Assembly: GCF_920987055.1 (NCBI RefSeq)
Contig: NZ_CAKLBX010000001.1
Coordinates: forward strand, 310,001-374,000
DNA: 64,000 bases
Source of the DNA: Novosphingobium sp. CECT 9465
Lineage (GTDB): Bacteria; Pseudomonadota; Alphaproteobacteria; Sphingomonadales; Sphingomonadaceae
Reading direction: 5' to 3'
Shown: positions 36,274-44,932 of the stretch, in pieces
Position numbering within the stretch: position 1 is the stretch's first letter
Layout of the letters: every line of letters starts with the position of its first letter
Notes under the pieces: generated by a model
Database searches by the model: none
Seen by the model: only the letters and a program-made list of their open reading frames with translations
Told to the model about the DNA's origin: nothing
Program-made: the position numbers and the translations under genes

Positions 36274-36289
36274 CCTGCCTGTCGATAGG
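36274..36289. promoter_or_regulatory. Candidate operator, CCTRYC-N4-GRYAGG family (site 11)
   Basis: Reads CCTGCC-TGTC-GATAGG, an exact match to the degenerate dyad. It is in the divergent gap, 85-100 bp from the ferredoxin start and 56-71 bp from the ABM-domain gene. Confidence 0.65.
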
Positions 36290-36344
36290 TCTGCCCCATG
36301 GGTGTAAGGTCTAGCTGGCGATGACCGCTGCGGAGATTCCGATC

Positions 36345-36635
36345 ATGGCCGCTTACGTACGTTTTTACCGGATGACGGCGCGCGGTGGCGAAGGTGCCGC
36401 GCTGCGCAGCGCTCTTGAAGCGCTGGCCGGCACGGTGCAGCAAATCGAAGGCTGCACCGGCACGGAATTGCTCGAATATGCAGACAAACCCGGCCAGTTC
36501 GTGTTCCTCGAACGCTGGGTTTCTGCCGATGCCCACAAGGCTGGCGGCAAGCTGCTGGGCAAGGACGTGTTCGGTCCGGTCATGGCCGCGCTTGACGGCC
36601 CGCCCGATGCGGCCGCGCTTACGCCGCTGGATTAA
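36345..36635 (+). CDS. Antibiotic biosynthesis monooxygenase (ABM) domain protein
   Basis: 96 residues, a single ferredoxin-like ABM domain: AAYVRFYRMTARGGEGAALRSALEALAGTVQQIEGCTGTELLEYADKPGQFVFLERW, with the central GC-x-ELL and the FxxxERW strand. ABM domains dimerise and act as cofactor-free oxygenases or degrade reactive intermediates. I chose the ATG at 36345 since GGAG lies nine bases upstream; the ATG at 36321 is the alternative. Convergent with the next VOC gene, only 3 bp apart. Confidence 0.82.
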   Translation: MAAYVRFYRMTARGGEGAALRSALEALAGTVQQIEGCTGTELLEYADKPGQFVFLERWVSADAHKAGGKLLGKDVFGPVMAALDGPPDAAALTPLD

Positions 36636-36638
36636 AGA

Positions 36639-37169
36639 CTACGCGAGCTTCGGCACGATACCTGCCATGTAGGCCGTCACTTCGTCCGAGAACCAGCAAT
36701 GCTCGACGTAGTGGCCCAATGTGCCGCGTTCGTCGGTATAGAACCAGCGCACATCGTCGCCTGCCCAGCCATCCACGACCACCGGATGCTTCACCGTATC
36801 CCATGTCGCGCGATAGCGTTCGAAATCGGCAAGCGTCCCCCGCACGGTAGTGCCGAAGTGATGAAACAGCATGGCGAACGAACCGTCTTTCGGCAGTGGG
36901 TCCGACCAGACTTCGGCGCCCGGTCCAAGCGGCTCGATCACTTCCAGTTCGGTTCCGGCCGTTCTTACCAGGGCGAGGCGCAAGGGCGGTTGATCGGGGT
37001 GGGTCTGGTTCTCCTGCGTGTTCATGATGCAATAGCGTTCCAGTTCGAACGCTGCATCCAGACGGCGCAGTGCCTCGTCCAGATCGGTGGTTACATAGGC
37101 AATCTGATGCATGTGCAGGGACGGAAAGCTGAGCATTCCGCCAGCATTGCCTTTCGGTTGTTCAATCAT
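36639..37169 (-). CDS. VOC-like protein
   Basis: 176 residues; starts with SLHMHQIAYVTTDLDEALRRLDAAFELERYC, the first VOC module, and ends RWFYTDERGTLGHYVEHCWF, matching the last strand with a possible Glu ligand. Proteins of this kind occur in steroid and terpenoid degradation clusters of sphingomonads, but the reaction is unknown. AGGGG lies upstream of the ATG. Confidence 0.75.
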   Translation of the reverse strand: MIEQPKGNAGGMLSFPSLHMHQIAYVTTDLDEALRRLDAAFELERYCIMNTQENQTHPDQPPLRLALVRTAGTELEVIEPLGPGAEVWSDPLPKDGSFAMLFHHFGTTVRGTLADFERYRATWDTVKHPVVVDGWAGDDVRWFYTDERGTLGHYVEHCWFSDEVTAYMAGIVPKLA

Positions 37170-37280
37170 GGTTTGATCATCCCCTCAGCACTTGTTGTTG
37201 CGTTCAAACGGTTCTTCCAACGCGGCGTTTCCCGCAGGCATGACTATTCTTCTGGGCCGACATCAAGCCCGCACCGCGGC

Positions 37281-37922
37281 CTATTTGCGCAAGGCGCGCA
37301 TGATGAAATCAAGCGCAAAAGTGCGTGTGTCGGCCGGGTTCTGCTGCCAGTTGCGCCCTGAATACCGTTCAAGCATCGTCGAGGAAGACAGGCAGCCGAC
37401 CGTGATGATCACGGTCATGAACTCGATCTTGTTGCTGTCGATGTCAGGGTGAAAAACGCCTTCGGCCTGTCCTCGGCGGACGACCTCGGCAAGGCGATCT
37501 GCCAGCAATTTCTGCAAGTTGCGGATCTCGTTGATTGAACGCAGCTGTGCGCCGTCGTGCATGCTCTGATCAAGCGAGACCATCCCGATCAGCGGGTCTT
37601 CGGCATAGATGTCGTAAACGTCTTCAAGATAAGTGCGGATCGCCTGTTCCGGCGAGAGGTCTTCGAACGGAATCCGCAGCAGGCGCTCGTTCGTGGTGAT
37701 CGAGATGTCTTTGAGCAATTCCCAGTACAGTTCGTCCTTCCCCTTGAAATAGAAGTAGACGATCTGCTTGCTGACGCTGGCGCGACGCGCGATGTGTTCG
37801 ACTTTGGTGCCATCAAAGCCATTTGCACCGAATTCCTTGCGCGCAGCTTCCAGAATTTTCCGGATGGTCGCCATCGGATCGCGCGTACCGCGTGGCCGCG
37901 CAGAAGTTTGCTCTTCAGTCAC
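37281..37922 (-). CDS. TetR family transcriptional regulator
   Basis: 213 residues. The helix-turn-helix DGTKVEHIARRASVSKQIVYFYFKGKDELYWELL has recognition helix VSKQIVYFYF; the remaining helices form the ligand domain, with a TetR_C-like segment LSPEQAIRTYLEDVYDIYAEDPLIGMV. It begins 4 bp after the end of the EthD gene on the same strand, so the pair is one operon. It probably regulates that operon and perhaps the divergent SDR at 38903. Confidence 0.9.
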   Translation of the reverse strand: MTEEQTSARPRGTRDPMATIRKILEAARKEFGANGFDGTKVEHIARRASVSKQIVYFYFKGKDELYWELLKDISITTNERLLRIPFEDLSPEQAIRTYLEDVYDIYAEDPLIGMVSLDQSMHDGAQLRSINEIRNLQKLLADRLAEVVRRGQAEGVFHPDIDSNKIEFMTVIITVGCLSSSTMLERYSGRNWQQNPADTRTFALDFIMRALRK

Positions 37923-37926
37923 CCGT

Positions 37927-38745
37927 TCAACCTACCAAGCTGCGGCACATCTTGCCAGCCCATCGCGGAGGCAGGCCCGTCCGGCCAAAATCCCGTGCTT
38001 CTGCACGGCCGCCCGAATGCTCTGAAGCCTTGCCTGCACACAAGGCGTCTTCCAACGCAGTTGTGCACACCGGCCATCCACTTTCCGCGCCCGGCGCCAC
38101 GAACAATTCGCGCTCGGCCACCATCATCGTAACGATGGCCGTCCGATCGACGAATAGCAGTTCGTCGTCCGCAATCGCGCGCATGACCGGCGATTCCGCG
38201 CCGACTTCGGCCAGATCTGCGGGATCGACCCAGAATTCCGGCATACCATCGAAATCCAGCGCGGAGCCGCGTGGCTGATCACTGTCAAACACATGATTCT
38301 GGAAATAGAGCTGAAGAAAATCAGCGGCATTGTGCTCCACCAGGCCGACTTCAACATGGCGGGTCCGCCAGTGATGCTGGGCTTGTTCGCGCGTCAGATC
38401 GGCGCGGCGCATCAGAGTCACCATGATCTTGTTTGGCAATGGCCGCGTCCCGCGGTCGTTTATGAGCAGCGGATTGACATAAAGCTGTACGCAATCACCC
38501 CCTTCACGAACATTGGCGGCAAAAGCATCGGCGCTCTCACGGCCTGAAAACCACGTTTCGATGATGGCGACATAAGGCGGCAAGGGATCACCTCCACCCC
38601 GCACGTCCACCGGCAAAACCTCGTTGAAAACCAACCGCGTGAGGCCGGCAATGTCTGTTGCCAGCCGCGTCCTGACGAAGTCCTCCCATGCTTGTGCGGA
38701 ATGTGCGGGGCCAAGCAGCGAAATAAGCTTTACCGAACCGTTCAT
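37927..38745 (-). CDS. EthD-domain protein with long C-terminal tail
   Basis: 272 residues. Two ferredoxin-like halves are seen: VKLISLLGPAHSAQAWEDFV at the start and the EthD-type KIMVTLMRRADLTREQAQHHWRTRHVEVG in the centre. The last ~50 residues are rich in Gly, Arg and Ala and look unlike an EthD fold, so a late frameshift or read-on into a new C-terminus is possible. Reaction unknown. It forms an operon with the TetR gene, divergent from the SDR at 38903. Confidence 0.75.
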   Translation of the reverse strand: MNGSVKLISLLGPAHSAQAWEDFVRTRLATDIAGLTRLVFNEVLPVDVRGGGDPLPPYVAIIETWFSGRESADAFAANVREGGDCVQLYVNPLLINDRGTRPLPNKIMVTLMRRADLTREQAQHHWRTRHVEVGLVEHNAADFLQLYFQNHVFDSDQPRGSALDFDGMPEFWVDPADLAEVGAESPVMRAIADDELLFVDRTAIVTMMVAERELFVAPGAESGWPVCTTALEDALCAGKASEHSGGRAEARDFGRTGLPPRWAGKMCRSLVG

Positions 38746-38902
38746 AAATTTCGTCCGCCCTTGCTTTTGCCTGTCCGGCGATCATCCCTCGTACCGTCCT
38801 TCCTGGGCCACACCGTCGGCAAGGTTGCCCGCCGCCGGGCAGGTCACGTCATTGGTCCTTCACGCTCTTTTGCCGGGCATCGACGTGCGGACAAGGAATG
38901 GC

Positions 38903-39685
38903 ATGGAGCGGATGAAGGGCAAGGTCGCGCTCGTTACCGGCGGCGCGGGCGGGATCGGCAGCGGCATCTCGCGGCGTATGGCAGCCGAAGGTGCGATCGT
39001 GCTGGTTGCCGACATCCTGCTGGACGAAGCGCAAAAAATTGCTGCTGATATCGGCAACGGGGCCTCTGCGATTCGTTTCGATGCCTATGATGAACGGTCG
39101 ATCACAGCGATGGTCGCCACCGTGCTTGAGCGACACGGTCAACTTCATGTACTGGTCAATAATGTGGCTGATACCTCGCTCACCACTTTCGATGGCAACG
39201 TGCTCGAAACCGATCTGGCGACATTCGACAAATCGGTCGCTTCGAACCTGCGCTCAATCTTTATTGCAACCAAGGCAGCCCTGCCGCACCTGATCGAAAG
39301 CAAAGGCGCGATCGTGAACATCGCTTCCGGCTCGGCCATTGGTGGCGACACGTGGCTGACGGCCTATTCGGCGGCAAAGGCGGGCTTGCTTTCTCTCACC
39401 CGGAATACCGCCGTGCAGTTTGGCAAGCTTGGTGTTCGTTGCAACTCGATCTGCCCCGGCTTCATCGCGCATGGCAAGGCCAAGGAAATGATGCCCGATA
39501 CCTTGCGCTCGGTGCTCGATGTTTCGTTTGTGACCCGCAATGGAGAGCCTGAAGATATTGCGGCGCTAGCCACGTTCCTTGCATCTGACGAAGCCGCTTT
39601 CATCAATGGCGAGAACGTGGTTTGCGATGGCGGGCATTCGGTGGGGACAACGCCATGGCGCACTGGTGCGGTCAACGCGGCTTGA
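38903..39685 (+). CDS. SDR family oxidoreductase
   Basis: 260 residues; GGAGGIG at 13-19, Asp37 at the end of strand 2 (NAD preference), NNVA at about 86-89, Tyr155 and Lys159 in YSAAK. The tail after DGG (HSVGTTPWRTG) is shorter than in the HxP-tail SDRs to which it is otherwise similar. AAGGAA precedes the ATG at 38903. First gene of a plus-strand series with nitroreductase, phosphatase and FAH-family genes. Confidence 0.9.
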   Translation: MERMKGKVALVTGGAGGIGSGISRRMAAEGAIVLVADILLDEAQKIAADIGNGASAIRFDAYDERSITAMVATVLERHGQLHVLVNNVADTSLTTFDGNVLETDLATFDKSVASNLRSIFIATKAALPHLIESKGAIVNIASGSAIGGDTWLTAYSAAKAGLLSLTRNTAVQFGKLGVRCNSICPGFIAHGKAKEMMPDTLRSVLDVSFVTRNGEPEDIAALATFLASDEAAFINGENVVCDGGHSVGTTPWRTGAVNAA

Positions 39686-39777
39686 TCGGCCCTTTTGCAT
39701 GATCGGCGCGATGTTGCCCGTCGAAGGCCGTAGGCGGCAGATCAGGTCCGCAATATACTTTCCGTAACGAGGATATG

Positions 39778-40371
39778 ATGGAAAAGAACCCGCTCGACCC
39801 CCACGCTCTCGCCCAGCTTTTTACCGAGGCGCGGACTTACAACAGCTGGTCCGATCGCAAGGTGGATGAAGCAACCCTGCGCCAGCTTTATGCGCTGGTG
39901 TCAACCGGGCCGACGACCGCCAATTCCAACCCCGGCCGCTTCGTATTCATCCGCAGTGCCCAGGCCCGTGAAAGGCTGCGCCCGCACCTGAGCGCGGGCA
40001 ATCTCGACAAGACGATGAGCGCGCCGGTCTGCGTGATCGTGGCTTATGACACGCAGTTCTACGAATTCATGCCGCAGCTTTTTCCGGGGCGCGATTTTTC
40101 CGCCACGTTTGCAGGCAAGGACGCGGTCATCGCCGACACGGCAACGCGAAGTTCCACGCTGGCGGGTGCCTACCTTATCCTGGCGGCGCGCGCGCTTGGT
40201 CTCGACACCGGGCCGATGTCGGGCTTCAACAAGGAAACGCTGGATGCCGAATTCTTCCCCGACGGGCGCTGGAAGTCCAATTTCCTGTGCAACATCGGCT
40301 ACGGTACGCAGGAAAACCTGTTTCCCCGCAACCCCCGGCTCGCCTTCGAGCAAGCCTGCCTTGATCTGTAG
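39778..40371 (+). CDS. Nitroreductase family protein, RutE-like
   Basis: 197 residues. The pattern LFTEARTYNSWSDRKVDEATLRQLYALVSTGPTTANSNPGRFVFI and the GAYLILAARALGLDTGPMSGFN segment match the malonic semialdehyde reductase RutE branch of FMN nitroreductases. It would reduce an aldehyde or activated double bond with NAD(P)H. No other rut genes are nearby, so a pathway aldehyde is more likely than pyrimidine degradation. GAGG favours the ATG at 39778 over that at 39775. Six bases separate it from the phosphatase gene. Confidence 0.85.
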   Translation: MEKNPLDPHALAQLFTEARTYNSWSDRKVDEATLRQLYALVSTGPTTANSNPGRFVFIRSAQARERLRPHLSAGNLDKTMSAPVCVIVAYDTQFYEFMPQLFPGRDFSATFAGKDAVIADTATRSSTLAGAYLILAARALGLDTGPMSGFNKETLDAEFFPDGRWKSNFLCNIGYGTQENLFPRNPRLAFEQACLDL

Positions 40372-40377
40372 GGCAGC

Positions 40378-41172
40378 ATGACATTTCACCAACCATACCA
40401 GCCCATGCTGATCGGCGGCTGCAACTTGCGCGATCTGGGCGGACACGAAACCGCCGACGGGCGCGAAGTGCGCAAGGGGGTACTCTACCGGTCGGGGGTG
40501 CTGGCCTACCTCACACCTTCGGACCACTGCTGCCTCGCGCGATCACAGATCCGCACCATCGTCGATCTGCGCCGACCGGACGAGATTGCAGAGGAACCGA
40601 CCGAATGGGCGCTGCCGGTCCGCCAGTTTGCCTATCGCCTTGATGCCGAACGCGAAGCCGCGCAAAAAGGCGCTCCTTGGATGCAGTCCGGCACCCCGGA
40701 AGAGGCGCGGACGTGGATGATCGAATCCTACCGCTCGATGCACGAATGGTTGGCCACGCCATTGCGCGCGATCTTCGATGCGATCCTCGATCAGGAAATG
40801 GCCGTGCTGTTCCACTGTGCAGCGGGCAAGGACCGCACCGGCTTCTGCGCGGCTATCGTCCTGGGCCTTCTGGGCGTTTCGGAATCGACGATTCTCGAAG
40901 AATATGCCTTTACTGAAAAGGCCATCGATCTTCTGGCCTTCGCCGCCACGCACCGGGCCGCCCGGCTTGGCCTTGCCGCCACGCGCGAAATCACCGAAGG
41001 CGCCGGCGCCGGAATGATGGCCGTTCTGACACGCGCCGATCCTGATTACCTGCGCGCCGGACTGAACGCCGTCATCACGCGATATGGTTCTGTCGAAGGG
41101 TATGTCCAGCAGGCGGTCGGCCTGACGGATGAACAGATCGCTACCGTACGTTATCAACTGCTCGAAGACTGA
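40378..41172 (+). CDS. Tyrosine/dual-specificity protein phosphatase family protein
   Basis: 264 residues. The P-loop HCAAGKDRTG (146-155) gives the Cys-x5-Arg nucleophile site, preceded by NLRDLGG and IRTIVDLRRPDEI, the hallmark of the PTP-like (DSP/Y_phosphatase3) branch. It may dephosphorylate proteins or small phosphoesters. Placed between a nitroreductase and an FAH-family gene in one plus-strand series, which is odd for a pathway enzyme; a regulatory or housekeeping role cannot be excluded. Confidence 0.88.
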   Translation: MTFHQPYQPMLIGGCNLRDLGGHETADGREVRKGVLYRSGVLAYLTPSDHCCLARSQIRTIVDLRRPDEIAEEPTEWALPVRQFAYRLDAEREAAQKGAPWMQSGTPEEARTWMIESYRSMHEWLATPLRAIFDAILDQEMAVLFHCAAGKDRTGFCAAIVLGLLGVSESTILEEYAFTEKAIDLLAFAATHRAARLGLAATREITEGAGAGMMAVLTRADPDYLRAGLNAVITRYGSVEGYVQQAVGLTDEQIATVRYQLLED

Positions 41173-41275
41173 CGTTGCGCAGTTTCGATTGCGTTTACCC
41201 ACCCAAAGAAAGGTGGCGCGCTGGGCCTGTTTGCACTTAGAGGCGGGCACACCTGTCTGCGCAAGGAGTCTTTTG

Positions 41276-42136
41276 ATGCGGTTCGTTCGATACGATGATG
41301 GCGGCACCCCCCGTCTTGGCCTGGTCCGTGGCGAGGCGATCGTTTCGCTCGCACCGATTGCGGATGCCTATCCCACCATGCATGCCATCATCGAAGGCGG
41401 TGACGCTGCACTTGCTGCCGCGCGCGGCGTACTGGACACCGGTGCCGATGCACTTGCGCTCAAGGATGCAAAGCTTCTCGCGCCGATCGAACGGCCCAGC
41501 AAGTTCATGGCCATCGGCATGAACTATGCCAAGCACCTTGAAGAAGCCGACCGTCTTGGCATCGCGCGCGTTGCCACCCAGATCTGGTTCAACAAGCAGA
41601 CGACCTGCATTTCCGGGCCTTTCGATGATATTGATCCGGGCGTTACCGAAAAGCTCGATTACGAAGTCGAACTGGGCGTGGTGATCGGCAAATCGGCCAA
41701 GAAGGTCAGCATTGAAAACGCCAAGGACTATGTCTTCGGTTATTTCGTGGTGAATGACGTGTCCGCGCGCGACTGGCAGTTCCAGTCGCCCACGATGACG
41801 ATGGGCAAGTCGTTCGACACGCACGGCCCGATGGGTCCGTGGATCATCACCGCCGATGAAGTTGCCGATCCGCATGCGCTGGATCTGCGCTGCTACGTGA
41901 ACGGTGAACTGCGCCAGTCGAACAACACCGGCAACATGATCACCAATGTCTGGTCGCAGATTTCGCACCTGTCGACCGCGTTCACCCTGCTGCCGGGCGA
42001 TCTGATCGCCACCGGCACACCTGAAGGCGTTGCGGCCGGCATGGAACCGCCTGTGTTCCTGAAAGCCGGCGACGTGATCCGCTGTGAAGTGGACGGCATC
42101 GGCGCCATCGAAAACACGGTGATCGCGCCAGCCTGA
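41276..42136 (+). CDS. Fumarylacetoacetate hydrolase (FAH) family protein
   Basis: 286 residues. The metal site is visible as LDYEVELGVVIGK (Glu130, Glu132) and the following VNDVSARDWQ (Asp161), with the C-terminal LPGDLIATGTPEGVAAG typical of the family. Members hydrolyse beta-diketones, hydrate 2-oxopent-4-enoates or isomerise/decarboxylate meta-cleavage products. This fits the lower part of a meta-cleavage pathway beginning at the extradiol dioxygenase at 54014. AAGGAG lies before the ATG at 41276. A terminator follows. Confidence 0.9.
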   Translation: MRFVRYDDGGTPRLGLVRGEAIVSLAPIADAYPTMHAIIEGGDAALAAARGVLDTGADALALKDAKLLAPIERPSKFMAIGMNYAKHLEEADRLGIARVATQIWFNKQTTCISGPFDDIDPGVTEKLDYEVELGVVIGKSAKKVSIENAKDYVFGYFVVNDVSARDWQFQSPTMTMGKSFDTHGPMGPWIITADEVADPHALDLRCYVNGELRQSNNTGNMITNVWSQISHLSTAFTLLPGDLIATGTPEGVAAGMEPPVFLKAGDVIRCEVDGIGAIENTVIAPA

Positions 42137-42149
42137 TTTGCATTTGGGA

Positions 42150-42235
42150 ATGCCCACCCCCAACCCCTCCCGCTTGCGGGAGGGGAGCGAGACTTTCGGC
42201 TCCGCAGGAGACGTTAGTCGCAGCGGGGTGGGCAT
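42150..42235. repeat. Nested inverted-repeat (REP/MITE-like) element
   Basis: An 86-bp unit bounded by the 11-bp inverted pair ATGCCCACCCC (42150-42160) and GGGGTGGGCAT (42225-42235). Just inside the left end is a second perfect hairpin, CCCCTCCCGC-TT-GCGGGAGGGG (42164-42185). Such compact intergenic units are common as dispersed repeats in alphaproteobacteria, but only one copy was seen in this window. Confidence 0.55.
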
Positions 42236-42258
42236 CCGGCGCTCGATTTACGCACATC

Positions 42259-42295
42259 AAAAAGGCCCCGCGCGATCACCGCGCGGGGCCTTTTT
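42259..42295. terminator. Strong bidirectional rho-independent terminator
   Basis: A perfect 16-bp stem starting AAAAAGGCCCCGCGCG, 5-nt loop ATCAC, followed by TTTTT, between the convergent FAH-family gene and the minus-strand SDR. Confidence 0.92.
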
Positions 42296-42310
42296 ACGTC
42301 TGCAATAGCC

Positions 42311-43087
42311 TTACTTCGATTGACCGGTGCCACTGCCGGTGGCGGGCATCAGCATGTTGGACATGCCGCCATCGACCAGCACGTCGATGCCATTGATGTG
42401 CCCGGCCTGCGGTGAACACAGGAACAGGATGGCGTTGGCGACATCTTCAGCCGTGCCCAGCTTGCCCAGCGGGATCGCGGATTCGCGCTGCTTGCGGCGC
42501 GTGTCATCGTCGTATCCTGCCTTCGTCATCGGGGTGTAGGTCGGCCCCGGCGAAACGGTGTTGCAGCGGATGCGGTCCGGTCCCCATTCCAGACAAAGCT
42601 GGCGCATCAGCATCAGCAGCGCGGCCTTGCTTGATGAGTAGAAGCCAAGCGCAGGCGTTGGCTGCGTGGCAGACATCGAGGCGGTGGCGATGATCGCGCC
42701 GTGGCTTTCGCGCAGATAAGGGTGCGCCGCCTTGGCGATCAGCCAGGTTGCGCGGGTGTTGATGGCATACATCAGATCGAACTGTTCGGGTGCCAGATCG
42801 ACCAGCGCGCCGCCCATGATGATCCCGGCGTTCGAAATCACCGCATCGATCCCGCCCATGTGCGCGATGGCCGCATCGACGATGCGCGTGCCGCAATCGA
42901 GGCTGGACAGATCGACCACGGCAGTTGCCGCGCTGGCGCCTATGGCGTCTGCCACAACCGCAAGATTGGCCGCGTCGCGATCCGCCAGCAGCATCTGGTG
43001 CTCACCCGGAATGGCCGTGCCACCAGCAAGAAGTTCGGCGCAGGCCCGGCCTATGCCGCTGGCGGCCCCGGTGATGATAAAGCGCAT
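42311..43087 (-). CDS. SDR family oxidoreductase
   Basis: 258 residues. The protein starts almost at the glycine motif (GAASGIG at 7-13), as in 3-alpha-hydroxysteroid dehydrogenase/carbonyl reductase-like SDRs, with Asp36 (LLADRD) favouring NAD, SNAG at 85-88, Tyr150 and Lys154 in YSSSK. The C-terminal DGGMSNMLMP is typical of that branch. It ends the minus-strand unit, 10 bp after the acyl-CoA ligase, and precedes the strong terminator. It may oxidise a ring hydroxyl before or after CoA activation. Confidence 0.9.
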   Translation of the reverse strand: MRFIITGAASGIGRACAELLAGGTAIPGEHQMLLADRDAANLAVVADAIGASAATAVVDLSSLDCGTRIVDAAIAHMGGIDAVISNAGIIMGGALVDLAPEQFDLMYAINTRATWLIAKAAHPYLRESHGAIIATASMSATQPTPALGFYSSSKAALLMLMRQLCLEWGPDRIRCNTVSPGPTYTPMTKAGYDDDTRRKQRESAIPLGKLGTAEDVANAILFLCSPQAGHINGIDVLVDGGMSNMLMPATGSGTGQSK

Positions 43088-43097
43088 CGCGGTATCC

Positions 43098-44816
43098 TTA
43101 TTCGACTATATCGAGTTCGGTGATGAGTTGCTGGCGCAGCTTGAACTTCTGTATCTTCGAAGCCGACATTGGCCATTCGTCGATCAGGCGGATGTGGCGC
43201 GGCACCTTGAACGAAGCGATCCGCTGGCCGACGAAAGCGATCAGTTCGGCCGCGAATTCTTCTTCCGAAATGGTTATCGGCCCGTCTGTTTCAACGAACG
43301 CCGCCGGAATTTCAGCCAGACGCGCATCGGGCAGGCCGACAACTTGCGCAAGGCGGACCAGCGGGTGCGAGGCCAGCACGGCCTCGACTTCCGCCGCAGC
43401 CACGTTTTCGCCGCCGACCTTGAGCATGTCCTTGAAGCGACCGTGGAACATCAGGTGCCCGGCATCATCGAGCGAGCCGATATCACCCGAATGATACCAG
43501 CCTTGCGGGTCAAGCGCCTCTGCGGTCTTTTCGGGGTCCTTGTAGTATCCGTCGAACAGGTTGTAGCCCCGGATCAGCACTTCACCGCGCGTTCCGGTGG
43601 GCAGGTCATGGCCATTGGCATCGACAATGCGCACTTCGATGCCCAGCAACGGCGTGCCGAGCCGGGTGAAGCCCATTTCCGGGTCCATGTCATAGCCGCC
43701 GGTGGTGACGATCCCGCTGGCTTCGGTCATGCCGAAGGTGCCGACCTGACGCATGTTCGGGGCCTTGTCGCGATAGGCCTGACCCACCGATTCCGGCATG
43801 AAGGCAAAGCATGAATTTTGCAGGCGCACCGAACTGAGATCGGCCTTGGCCCAATCGGGATGCGCGATCATCGCCTGATGGAACGTGACGAACGGCAGGA
43901 ACATCATCGTTGCCTTTTCCGCCTCGATCTGGCGCAGGCTTTCGCCCGGATCGAAGTGGGGCTGGCCGATGAATGTACCGGCGACGTTCACCGCGCCCAG
44001 CATCGCCAGCATGGCGGCGATATGGAACAGCGGCATGGGCGACCACGCGCGTTCGTCAGGCGTGAAAGCCCAGCGATTGGCCGTGAGGTTGATCGTTTCG
44101 CGCACGATGGCCTCATGGCTGAGCAGGCAACCCTTGGGATTGGCCGATGTGCCCGATGTGTACAGGATCATCGCGGTATCGCGCAGCCGGACGCACAAGC
44201 GGCGGCGATGGACATCTGCAACCGGGACCGTACCGGCAGCCGCATCGAACGCGTCCTGCCCAAGGCAGCCGGGAGTGACGCTGCCTGCCCCCGAACCATC
44301 GGTCGCGCGCAGCACCACGATGCGGCGCAAGGCAGGCGCAGCATTCAACGCCAGCGCTGCGGGATCGGCCTGACCGGCAAGATCGGGGAAGGCTTCTGCC
44401 AGGCGGCCGGTGAAGTTGACATGCTGCGTTTGCGTATCGTCGGTAACAATCGCAACGAGATCGGCATTGTCGGCGACATAGGCCATTTCGGGCGCCTTGT
44501 AGCGCGCGTTCATCAGCACCGAAACGGCCCCGACCATGGCATTGGCGAACAGCGTTTCGACAAAGGCGATGCCTGACGGGAGCAGCACGCCAACATGATC
44601 GCCCGGCCTGACGCCCAAGGCCAGAAGGGCACGAGCTTTGAGCAGGACGGCATCGACGACGGCGGAATACGTTTTCCGCCCTTCGGGGAAGACCAGCATC
44701 TCCTTGTCGGGTGCGCGATCGCAAGCTCCCAGCAAAAGATCGCCCAGTGTCGTCGCCGTGATCCGTATGCGCGCCGGATCTTCCGACAAGCCCGAACCAC
44801 CACCCCTGTCAATCAT
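43098..44816 (-). CDS. Acyl-CoA synthetase / AMP-dependent ligase
   Basis: 572 residues. ANL-superfamily motifs in order: P-loop ILYTSGTSANPKGCLLSH, aromatic and GTFGMTEASG region, WYHSGDIG, GRFKDMLKVGGENVAAAEVE hinge, and the C-terminal SKIQKFK containing the adenylation Lys. It activates a carboxylic acid to acyl-AMP and then acyl-CoA. The start at 44816 (MIDRGGG) is chosen over 44861 because homology begins later. First gene of a unit with the SDR; a candidate operator is 80-95 bp upstream. Substrate unknown; cyclohexane-carboxylate, medium-chain and aryl acids are all handled by this family. Confidence 0.9.
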   Translation of the reverse strand: MIDRGGGSGLSEDPARIRITATTLGDLLLGACDRAPDKEMLVFPEGRKTYSAVVDAVLLKARALLALGVRPGDHVGVLLPSGIAFVETLFANAMVGAVSVLMNARYKAPEMAYVADNADLVAIVTDDTQTQHVNFTGRLAEAFPDLAGQADPAALALNAAPALRRIVVLRATDGSGAGSVTPGCLGQDAFDAAAGTVPVADVHRRRLCVRLRDTAMILYTSGTSANPKGCLLSHEAIVRETINLTANRWAFTPDERAWSPMPLFHIAAMLAMLGAVNVAGTFIGQPHFDPGESLRQIEAEKATMMFLPFVTFHQAMIAHPDWAKADLSSVRLQNSCFAFMPESVGQAYRDKAPNMRQVGTFGMTEASGIVTTGGYDMDPEMGFTRLGTPLLGIEVRIVDANGHDLPTGTRGEVLIRGYNLFDGYYKDPEKTAEALDPQGWYHSGDIGSLDDAGHLMFHGRFKDMLKVGGENVAAAEVEAVLASHPLVRLAQVVGLPDARLAEIPAAFVETDGPITISEEEFAAELIAFVGQRIASFKVPRHIRLIDEWPMSASKIQKFKLRQQLITELDIVE

Positions 44817-44895
44817 CCCTGAACCCACCCTGTAAACTTGACACCATGCAACAAAGTCCAACCACCAAGACTAGGGACAGCGCGCTGTTCGCGGT

Positions 44896-44911
44896 CCTTT
44901 CCATCGGTAGG
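44896..44911. promoter_or_regulatory. Candidate operator, CCTRYC-N4-GRYAGG family (site 12)
   Basis: Reads CCTTTC-CATC-GGTAGG: right half exact to consensus, left half one mismatch. It is 80-95 bp upstream of the acyl-CoA ligase start, in the 116-bp gap after the next SDR. Confidence 0.55.
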
Positions 44912-44932
44912 GGTTGGACCGCGCGGCGGTTG

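Noticed and set aside
38770..38785. CCTGTC-CGGC-GATCAT upstream of the SDR at 38903 as a dyad site
   Set aside because: The left half is good but the right half matches only three of six positions, and the distance does not fit the other sites.
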